From NCBI RefSeq assembly GCF_003581615.1, contig NZ_QXFH01000070.1, forward strand, positions 744,001 to 808,000: a stretch of 64,000 nucleotides of DNA, read 5' to 3'. The stretch is from Flagellimonas lutimaris. GTDB taxonomy: Bacteria > Bacteroidota > Bacteroidia > Flavobacteriales > Flavobacteriaceae. Under the pieces are notes generated by a model. It did no database searches, was not told the DNA's origin, and saw only the letters and a list, made by a program, of their open reading frames with translations. Positions 36,639-43,929 of this stretch are shown piece by piece. A program made the translations under genes and the position numbers. Every line of letters begins with the position of its first letter. Positions within the stretch are counted from its first letter, which is position 1.

Positions 36639-37685
36639 ATGTTAAGGTTAAAACAAGCTACATCGAGTGCCATTCTTTTCTTTTTGGTTGTATCCGGTTA
36701 TTCAGGAGGATTAAATTCGACATTCAGGGATAACACATCTAACCTAGAAGTATACCAGCGTACCCTAAAATTAATGGGAAGCCGTTTCGACCTAACCGTT
36801 GTAGCAGAAAATCAAAAAAAGGGAGATGAATATTTGGATATGGCCATATCCGAGATTTCGAGAATTGAAAAAATAATTTCTTCATGGGATTCTCAATCGC
36901 AAACCTCCGCGATTAACCGTAATGCAGGAGTATCGCCGGTAAAAGTGGATTCGGAACTTTTTCAACTTATTGAAAGGGCCCTTAAGATTTCCAAGTTGAC
37001 CCAAGGCGCTTTTGATATTAGCTATGCTTCTATGGACCGTATCTGGAAGTTTGATGGTTCCGTAACCGAGATGCCCCAAGCGGAAGTGATAAAGCAATCG
37101 GTATCCAAAGTTGGTTATCAAAACATCATTCTAAACCATAAAGAGCAAACTGTTTTTCTAAAAAACAAGGGGATGAAAATTGGCTTTGGGGCTATTGGAA
37201 AAGGGTATGCTGCGGACAAAGCCAAAAAATTATTGGTAAAACATGGAGTGACTTCCGGCATTATCAATGCATCTGGGGATTTAAACGCCTGGGGTACCCA
37301 ACCAGATGGGAAGGACTGGATGGTAGCCATTGTAAATCCATTGAACAAGAGCAAGGTTTTTTCTTGGTTGCCCATAAAGGATCAAGCTGTAGTTACCTCG
37401 GGCAATTATGAAAAATACATCATCCTGAATGGGGAGCGCTATACCCATATTATAGACCCGAGGACGGGATACCCCAGCAAGGGCATTTTAAGTGCCACAA
37501 TTTTTACCAAAAATGCAGAACTGGCAGATGCCCTGGCCACTTCCATATTTGTTATGGGCGTGGAAACAGGCCTTGATTTTGTGAATCAGTTGAAGGGAGT
37601 CGAATGCATTATTGTGGATGAAAACAATAAGATTATCACATCCAAAAATATTGCCTTAAAAGAAATAGAAACTCAAAGTAGATAA
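36639..37685 (+). CDS. apbE: FAD:protein FMN transferase (ApbE family)
   Basis: ApbE covalently attaches FMN from FAD to Ser/Thr of exported proteins. The signal peptide (ILFFLVVSGYSGG), the FAD-binding GFGAIGKGYAADKAKK, INASGDLNAWG and the metal-site segment HIIDPRTGYP are all present. I start at the ATG at 36639; the GTG three bases earlier is a longer reading. The gene is inside the thioredoxin / DUF4266 / DUF3570 set, and no other flavin-acceptor protein such as RnfG or NqrC is in the window, so a neighbour is the likely target. Confidence 0.9.
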   Translation: MLRLKQATSSAILFFLVVSGYSGGLNSTFRDNTSNLEVYQRTLKLMGSRFDLTVVAENQKKGDEYLDMAISEISRIEKIISSWDSQSQTSAINRNAGVSPVKVDSELFQLIERALKISKLTQGAFDISYASMDRIWKFDGSVTEMPQAEVIKQSVSKVGYQNIILNHKEQTVFLKNKGMKIGFGAIGKGYAADKAKKLLVKHGVTSGIINASGDLNAWGTQPDGKDWMVAIVNPLNKSKVFSWLPIKDQAVVTSGNYEKYIILNGERYTHIIDPRTGYPSKGILSATIFTKNAELADALATSIFVMGVETGLDFVNQLKGVECIIVDENNKIITSKNIALKEIETQSR

Positions 37686-37693
37686 ATCTGAAT

Positions 37694-37903
37694 ATGAAGA
37701 AGATTTTAATTGCATTGTGCAGCTTGTCCAGCCTATCCTCGTGTATAGTGTTGCACGAATACGATAAGGTGAACATAAATGATCCGGACATGGTGCTGGC
37801 CGATAAAAAATTGGCAAAGTTCGAAACCAATTATCAGGTATACCGCGAAGGTGCCTCTGGTGGAAACGGAGGAAAAACAGGAGGTGGCTGTGGATGTAAT
37901 TGA
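37694..37903 (+). CDS. DUF4266 small lipoprotein
   Basis: The 69-residue protein starts with a short signal and lipobox (SLSSLSSC), so the mature chain is about 52 residues on a lipid-anchored Cys. It ends with the family signature YREGASGGNGG, a linker, then GGGCGCN. The function of DUF4266 is not established. The Cys-rich tail could bind metal or cofactor, or take part in a disulfide with the neighbouring thioredoxin. It lies 8 bases after apbE and 7 bases before the DUF3570 gene. Confidence 0.85.
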   Translation: MKKILIALCSLSSLSSCIVLHEYDKVNINDPDMVLADKKLAKFETNYQVYREGASGGNGGKTGGGCGCN

Positions 37904-37910
37904 GCGGAAC

Positions 37911-39401
37911 ATGTATAAGATAATTTGGGTATTACTACTAAGTCCCTTAATGGGTTTGGCACAGCAAGAAAATACCGGGAGTTACAAAAAACGGGTATTG
38001 GAGTCCACCGAAGTGGATATTCTGTCCAGTTATTACGAGCAAACCGGCAATAATGCCTCGGTTACAGGAGGTATTGGAACCGAAAAATTGACCGATGTCG
38101 CACCATCCATTGTTGTGAGCATCCCATTGAACGATGACGATGCTTTGACCGTGGATGCCGGTATTAGTACCTACACTTCCGCATCTTCCAGTAATTTGAA
38201 TCCATTTGATTTGACCAAAAGTGGATCAGGTGTTAGTGGGGCATCTGGGACCTCTGGTGTCGGAGGTGGTGACGATGATGGATTTGGCGACGATAACAAT
38301 AATGGAGGTTATTCCGGTGTAATCGGAAGTCCGTGGTTGGCATCTTCTGGAGCTTCCCGACAAGACACATGGGGCGGTATTACCGTGGCATATGCCCATA
38401 GTTCGGATGATAGAAACCAGATATGGAATGCCAATGCATCTTTTGCGACGGAATATGACTATACATCCTTCGGTTTTGGGGGTGGAATTACCAAGTTGTT
38501 TAATGAAAAAAATACCGAAGTAAGTGTAAAGGGAAGTGTGTTTTTGGATACCTGGTTGCCCAGATATCCTACTGAGTTGGATAGTTACCTAGAAGCTGGA
38601 AATAACCTGAACAGTGGATTTTTCAATGGGGTGGATATTTTGGACAGCAACGGAAATGTCACAGATAAAAATGGTCCAAATACGTGGAGACCTATTGACG
38701 GATTTAGCTTGATTTCGGACAAAAAACGGAACAGCTTTGCCCTTTTGGTATCCTTTTCCCAAATTCTGGGCAAGAATACGCAAATGTCTGTTTTTGCTGA
38801 TGTGGTAAATCAACAAGGTTGGCTCTCCAATCCCATGCAGCGAGTCTATTTTGCTGATGTCCCCAACTATTTTATCGGAAATCCGGCAAGTATATCCTAT
38901 TACACTTCATCCCAAAACACTGATGCTTTTATGTTAGCTGATGATATAGAGCGGTTACCGGACAATAGGATGAAATTTCCAGTTGGTTTCCGTTTGAATC
39001 ATTATTTCAATGAGGTGCTTACCGTACGGACATATTATCGTTATTATTTTGACGATTGGGGGCTGCAGTCGCACACAGCAAGTGTTGAACTGCCGATTAA
39101 AATAACTCAAAATTTTACGCTGTATCCATCATATCGATATTATACGCAGAACCAGATAGACTATTTTGCTCCCTTTGACACCAACCTATCCACTGAACAG
39201 TATTACACATCTGACTTTGATTTGTCGGCTTATGACGCCCATCAAGTTGGATTTGGAATCAGCTACACTGATATTTTCACCAAGTTCAGGACATGGCATT
39301 TCGGACTCAAGAGCATCGACTTAAAATACAACAACTATCAACGGAGCACAGGCCTAAAAGCCAATTATTTTGGTCTGGGATTCAAATTTGTAATGGATTA
39401 A
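37911..39401 (+). CDS. DUF3570 outer-membrane-type protein
   Basis: The 496-residue protein has a signal peptide (IIWVLLLSPLMGLAQ) and a beta-strand-rich body of alternating aromatic and polar residues like an outer-membrane barrel. A Gly/Ser/Asp-rich insert spans about residues 103-150 and holds two SGAS sites (109-112, 146-149) and a run of Asp (GGGDDDGFGDDNNNGG). The function is unknown. The start is the ATG at 37911; the frame opens earlier at 37779 inside the DUF4266 gene. The SGAS sites recall ApbE targets, but a preceding Asp is missing, so this is only a lead. Confidence 0.85.
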   Translation: MYKIIWVLLLSPLMGLAQQENTGSYKKRVLESTEVDILSSYYEQTGNNASVTGGIGTEKLTDVAPSIVVSIPLNDDDALTVDAGISTYTSASSSNLNPFDLTKSGSGVSGASGTSGVGGGDDDGFGDDNNNGGYSGVIGSPWLASSGASRQDTWGGITVAYAHSSDDRNQIWNANASFATEYDYTSFGFGGGITKLFNEKNTEVSVKGSVFLDTWLPRYPTELDSYLEAGNNLNSGFFNGVDILDSNGNVTDKNGPNTWRPIDGFSLISDKKRNSFALLVSFSQILGKNTQMSVFADVVNQQGWLSNPMQRVYFADVPNYFIGNPASISYYTSSQNTDAFMLADDIERLPDNRMKFPVGFRLNHYFNEVLTVRTYYRYYFDDWGLQSHTASVELPIKITQNFTLYPSYRYYTQNQIDYFAPFDTNLSTEQYYTSDFDLSAYDAHQVGFGISYTDIFTKFRTWHFGLKSIDLKYNNYQRSTGLKANYFGLGFKFVMD

Positions 39402-39417
39402 AAATTGGACTTTGCAT

Positions 39418-41385
39418 ATGTTTAAAAATATTTTTCCATCACGTTTTTCCATCATCAATGCTTTTGCAATGTTGTTTTTGACCGTCTCCTCTTTGGTTCG
39501 GTTTATTTTCTTGGCGATGGATTTTTCACAGGTAGAACATTCCTTTTTTGGGTTGATCAAAATATTCTTTATGGGCCTGTTTTTTGATTTGGGAACGATA
39601 TCTTTTTTCTCCGTGGTAGCTACCCTTTACTTTCTTTTACTGCCTAAGCGATTTTATGGTTCGTTTGTTGATAGAGTTATCTGCTATTTTGGTTTGGCCG
39701 TTGGATTGTTGATTGTTTACTTTTCCTTTTTTGCCGAAATCACTTTTTGGGATGAGTTCCAAAGACGTTTCAATTTTATTGCGGTGGATTATTTGGTATA
39801 TACCTACGAGGTAGTAAAGAACATCAACGAATCTTATCCATTGCCTATTCTTATCGGGGGCATGTTGCTTTTAGTAGTGCTCACCATCTGGTTGTTTAAA
39901 CGCAAGGGAGTGTTCAAGAAAGCATTTGGGTCAACGGCCACTTTTCGTCAAAAGTTGGTGCCCACGCTTATCGCTATGGTACTGGTTTCATTTTACAGTG
40001 GAATCATAGAGAACGAGGATGCAGAGATTTCGAACAACCGCTATAACAATGAACTGTCCAAAGCGGGGATTTATTCCTTTTTTGCAGCTTTTAGGAACAA
40101 TGAGCTCAGCTATACGGAATTCTATAGGACCATACCTGAACAGAAAGCCCTTTCTATGGTCGAGGAACGTATAAAAGCTCCCTCCGATAGCCTTCTCAAC
40201 CCCCAAAAGAACATACTAAGACTTGTAAAAGGAAATGTAGAAAAAAGACCGAATGTGGTACTCGTTTGTGTGGAGAGTCTGAGCGCTAGTTATTTAGGTG
40301 TTTTTGGGAATGACGAAAAACTGACTCCCAATTTGGATTCCATCGCAAAGGCTGAAATTTATTTCACCAATTTATATGCAACAGGTACAAGAACGGTACG
40401 AGGAATGGAGGCCATTACAATGGCCGTTCCGCCAACACCAGGAAGAAGTATCGTAAAACGGGAACATAACCAAGACCTATATACCATTGGCGAAGTATTT
40501 AAAAGCAAGGGGTATGCCCGGACTTTCTTTTATGGAGGTGATGGTTATTTTGACAATATGGACAAATTTTTCAGTGGAAATGGGTTTGATATTGTGGATC
40601 GTGGAAGAGGTTTTTTGCCATCGGGAGATATTGTTACAAAACGAAATAATATAGAAGATGATGAGGTGACTTTTGAAAATGCATGGGGCGTATGTGATGA
40701 AGATATTTTCAATAAGGTCCTAAAGGAGGCTGATAAGTCCTCAAAGCAAGGAAAACCTTTTTTCAATTTTATAATGACCACCTCCAACCATAAGCCCTAT
40801 ACCTATCCAGGGGGAAGGATAGATGTTCCATCAGGTACAGGACGGAGCGGTGCGGTCAAATATACCGATTATGCTATTGGGGATTTTTTGAAAAAAGCCA
40901 AAACCAAACCTTGGTATGATAATACGGTGTTTGTTATTATGGCCGACCACTGCGCCAGTAGTGCTGGTAAATGGGAGCTGGATGTGGCCAATTATCGTAT
41001 TCCGGCCATTATTGTCAATTTAGATGGGTTAAAAGGAACTCAAATTGACCAACAATGTTCGCAAATAGATGTAATGCCGACCCTATTTTCTCTTTTGGGC
41101 TGGGAGTACAAGAACAACTTTTTCGGTAGAGATGTTTTTAGCATAGAGCCTACTGAGCAAAGAGCTTTTATTGGTAATTATAGAAAGCTTGGTCTTTTAA
41201 AATCAAATAATTTGATGGTTTTGGGTGATGGAAAAACCGCTAATCAATATAAATGGAACCAACAGGACAACAGCTTAAAAAAGGAACCTGTGGACACTAC
41301 ATTTTTGACTCAGACCATTTCATTTTACCAATTAGCGGATTACCTCTATAACCATGGCGGACTTGATGTAAACCTTGCGCGATGA
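39418..41385 (+). CDS. LTA synthase-family membrane sulfatase
   Basis: The 655-residue protein has about five N-terminal membrane segments (to about 190) and a periplasmic alkaline-phosphatase-type sulfatase domain with VVLVCVESLSASYLG, the Thr-nucleophile segment TGTRTVRGMEAI and VIMADHCASSAG. Related enzymes transfer phosphoglycerol or phosphoethanolamine to surface polymers or lipids. The gene overlaps the next by four bases (41382-41385) and so is probably co-transcribed with the lipid kinase. Confidence 0.9.
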   Translation: MFKNIFPSRFSIINAFAMLFLTVSSLVRFIFLAMDFSQVEHSFFGLIKIFFMGLFFDLGTISFFSVVATLYFLLLPKRFYGSFVDRVICYFGLAVGLLIVYFSFFAEITFWDEFQRRFNFIAVDYLVYTYEVVKNINESYPLPILIGGMLLLVVLTIWLFKRKGVFKKAFGSTATFRQKLVPTLIAMVLVSFYSGIIENEDAEISNNRYNNELSKAGIYSFFAAFRNNELSYTEFYRTIPEQKALSMVEERIKAPSDSLLNPQKNILRLVKGNVEKRPNVVLVCVESLSASYLGVFGNDEKLTPNLDSIAKAEIYFTNLYATGTRTVRGMEAITMAVPPTPGRSIVKREHNQDLYTIGEVFKSKGYARTFFYGGDGYFDNMDKFFSGNGFDIVDRGRGFLPSGDIVTKRNNIEDDEVTFENAWGVCDEDIFNKVLKEADKSSKQGKPFFNFIMTTSNHKPYTYPGGRIDVPSGTGRSGAVKYTDYAIGDFLKKAKTKPWYDNTVFVIMADHCASSAGKWELDVANYRIPAIIVNLDGLKGTQIDQQCSQIDVMPTLFSLLGWEYKNNFFGRDVFSIEPTEQRAFIGNYRKLGLLKSNNLMVLGDGKTANQYKWNQQDNSLKKEPVDTTFLTQTISFYQLADYLYNHGGLDVNLAR

Positions 41386-42269
41386 AGAAGGTGCATTTTA
41401 TAGTGAATCCGATTGCTGGCAAGGGAGATTTAAAATTCAATGAAAGTTTTTTGTCCGGATACTTCGATTCAAAACAATATGAATTAACTGTAAAAGTGTC
41501 CAATTACGCCGGTCATGCTGCGGTTTTGTCCACCGAATCCTTAAGAGATGGAGCGCAAGTTCTTGTAGCTTGTGGAGGGGATGGTACCATCAACGAAGTG
41601 GCCTCGTGTTTAGTGGGGACCGACGTGCCTTTGGGGATTATACCAATGGGTTCGGGGAATGGATTGGCCGAAAGTTTAGAAATTCCTCGAAACATCAAGG
41701 AGGCTGTTAAAATTATCAAGGAAAGTAGAACCAATGGAATAGATGTCGCCTTGGTGAACGGGAAACCTTTTTTTAGCAATATGGGAATCGGCTTTGATGC
41801 AAAAGTGATTTCCAATTATAACAACTGCGGTAAAAGAAGATTTTGGGCCTACCTTAAAGCTGTTCTAAAATCTATCAAAGAATTTAAGAACAGTGAAAAG
41901 ATAAAGGTTGAACTAAACGGAAAAACTTTCAAGGCAAACCCCTTTATGTTTTTTGTTTCAAACTCAAAAGTAATGGGGTATGATATTTCCCTTACTCGAA
42001 TGGCATCATTGCAAGATGGTTTGTTGGACGTAGTGATTATCGAAAACTTGAACAGAGGAGAAATGCTAATGCTAGGTTTTTTTATTCTACTCAGATTAAA
42101 TCAAGACCTCAAAAAAATTCAATATTTCAAGGTAAAGGAACTCAAATTGGCCTTTGAAAATAATGACACCACTCACCTTATGCAAGCAGATGGTGAATTA
42201 CACCATTTGACCGATGGAGAGGTTGTTGTTACTATTGAGAAAAAGGCTCTGAATGTTTTGGTTCCTTAA
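41382..42269 (+). CDS. Diacylglycerol/sphingosine-type lipid kinase (YegS family)
   Basis: The 295-residue protein has the family start HFIVNPIAGKGD, the nucleotide and substrate motif CGGDGTINEVAS and PLGIIPMGSGNGLAESL, and the late GVGFDA-like site MGIGFDAKVISN. It phosphorylates a lipid such as diacylglycerol in the inner membrane; the substrate here is not known. It overlaps the sulfatase stop. If the sulfatase releases diacylglycerol, the kinase could recycle it, which is an inference from the pair. Confidence 0.88.
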   Translation: MKKVHFIVNPIAGKGDLKFNESFLSGYFDSKQYELTVKVSNYAGHAAVLSTESLRDGAQVLVACGGDGTINEVASCLVGTDVPLGIIPMGSGNGLAESLEIPRNIKEAVKIIKESRTNGIDVALVNGKPFFSNMGIGFDAKVISNYNNCGKRRFWAYLKAVLKSIKEFKNSEKIKVELNGKTFKANPFMFFVSNSKVMGYDISLTRMASLQDGLLDVVIIENLNRGEMLMLGFFILLRLNQDLKKIQYFKVKELKLAFENNDTTHLMQADGELHHLTDGEVVVTIEKKALNVLVP

Positions 42270-42651
42270 AATTGGAATTTTCATTTGCTCATAAATATTG
42301 TTGACAAGTCTTTTTAGGAGATGTATGCCTTAATCTTTAAGGTCGGTCGAAAAACTTTAATGAATTCCTCCTATTTTTTTGATTTCCACTGAATCCCAGA
42401 TGTTTACAGGTTTCGATTGTATTGTCGACAGGTTTTGTTAAAAAACTGTGAAAAAAAATTTGATAGGGATGAGAATCGCTGGTTTTTTTCGGAGCCCTTA
42501 TTTTACGTTTGCTCCCACGGATTTTCGTTGTCCAAAAATTCAAATGTTGATAAAAGTGTTAAGAACCTGATTGGGGTGACTTAAAATCCAAGTAAAGAAA
42601 ATGTGAATTTTACAGTCAAGCTATTTTTTTCAACTCCAAACCGTTTTCTTC
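42270..42651. other. Gene-free 382 bp before nrdB
   Basis: I find no supported gene, tRNA or classical riboswitch here. It contains one TAnnTTTG match (42504-42511) and several A/T tracts. No NrdR-type palindrome is obvious. Confidence 0.6.
42504..42511 (+). promoter_or_regulatory. Possible -7 box TACGTTTG for nrdB-nrdA
   Basis: This is a perfect TAnnTTTG match. It would give a leader of about 130 bases. No clear -33 box is found, so the call is tentative. Confidence 0.3.
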
Positions 42652-43926
42652 ATGCAGATTACTCACATAACCAAGAGGGATTTTAGTACGCAAGAATTTG
42701 ATTTACACAAGATTACAAATGCAATCTTGAAGGCCATGACCGCTGTGGAACATGGTCAGATCACCGATGCGCAGACCATTGCCAACAATGTAAACCAAAC
42801 GTTGTTGGAACGAAAAAGTCAAGACGAACATTATTTGCCGACCGTTGAGGAGGTACAAGATGTTGTTGAGAACGAACTGATGGATAGTGAGTTCCACGAT
42901 GCGGCAAAAGCCTACATTATTTACAGGAACAAAAGGGCTCAAATGCGCGAGTCGGATATCTTCGAGAAGCGCATCAATTTGAAGCCTTACGAGTATCCAC
43001 AATTGTATGAGTACGTGCCTGCGATTAGACACTCCTATTGGATACATACCGAGTTCAACTTTACGAGTGATATCCAGGATTTTAAATCTGGGTTGAGCGA
43101 AGTTGAACGTAGTGCCATCAAGAATACCATGTTGGCCATTTCTCAAATTGAGGTAGCGGTAAAATCATTCTGGGGCGATATCTACCATCGTATGCCAAAG
43201 CCTGAAATTGGTTCGGTCGGAGCTACGTTTGCCGAGAGTGAGGTACGTCACCACGATGCCTACTCCCACCTTTTGGAGATTTTGGGATTGAACCAGGAGT
43301 TTGAAAACCTGAAGAAAAAACCAGTTATCATGAAGCGGGTGCAGTATTTGGAGACTGCCCTTAAAAATGCAAAAAGCGAGAACAACAAGGAGTATGCTGA
43401 GTCCATCTTACTATTCTCTTTGTTCATTGAGCACGTATCCCTGTTCTCTCAGTTTTTGATCATCATGGCGTTCAATAAGCATAAAAATGTGCTTAAGGGA
43501 ATATCCAATGTTGTGGAGGCAACTTCAAAAGAAGAACAGATTCATGGTGATTTCGGTATCGATATTATCAACATCATCAAAAAAGAACATCCAGAATGGT
43601 TTGATGATGCCTATAAAGAGATGATTCAAGATATCTGTGAGAAAGCATTCGAGGCAGAAAGTAAAATAGTGGACTGGATTTTTGAAGCTGGTGAATTGGA
43701 TTTCTTGCCAAAGAACTTGGTAAACGAATTCATTAAAAACAGATTCAACAATTCATTGGAGAGCATTGGAATCACCAAAATATTCGACGTTGATCAAAAA
43801 CTATTGGAGCAGACCGAATGGTTCGATGACGAGATCATAGGAACAAAACACGGAGACTTTTTTGTAAAAAGATCCATCAACTATAGCAAAAGAACACAAA
43901 GTATAACCAGCGACGACCTTTTTTAA
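42652..43926 (+). CDS. nrdB: Class I ribonucleotide reductase small subunit NrdB with N-terminal ATP-cone
   Basis: NrdB holds the dimetal centre that makes the radical for ribonucleotide reduction. The 424 residues are about 90-100 longer than typical because residues 1-95 form an ATP-cone (KRDFSTQEFDLHKITNAI, YIIYRNKRAQ), normally found on NrdA. Metal ligands are visible: Glu167, Glu197-x-x-His200 and a second pair in KEEQIHGDF. Tyr204 sits at the usual radical-tyrosine position. ATP-cone NrdB is known from Leeuwenhoekiella blandensis, where nucleotide binding controls oligomer state. The gene is 3 bases from nrdA. Confidence 0.94.
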   Translation: MQITHITKRDFSTQEFDLHKITNAILKAMTAVEHGQITDAQTIANNVNQTLLERKSQDEHYLPTVEEVQDVVENELMDSEFHDAAKAYIIYRNKRAQMRESDIFEKRINLKPYEYPQLYEYVPAIRHSYWIHTEFNFTSDIQDFKSGLSEVERSAIKNTMLAISQIEVAVKSFWGDIYHRMPKPEIGSVGATFAESEVRHHDAYSHLLEILGLNQEFENLKKKPVIMKRVQYLETALKNAKSENNKEYAESILLFSLFIEHVSLFSQFLIIMAFNKHKNVLKGISNVVEATSKEEQIHGDFGIDIINIIKKEHPEWFDDAYKEMIQDICEKAFEAESKIVDWIFEAGELDFLPKNLVNEFIKNRFNNSLESIGITKIFDVDQKLLEQTEWFDDEIIGTKHGDFFVKRSINYSKRTQSITSDDLF

Positions 43927-43929
43927 ATT

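Noticed and set aside
38235-38360. SGAS sites of DUF3570 as proven ApbE flavinylation sites
   Set aside because: The Asp normally found before the motif is missing, so this is kept only as a lead in the findings.
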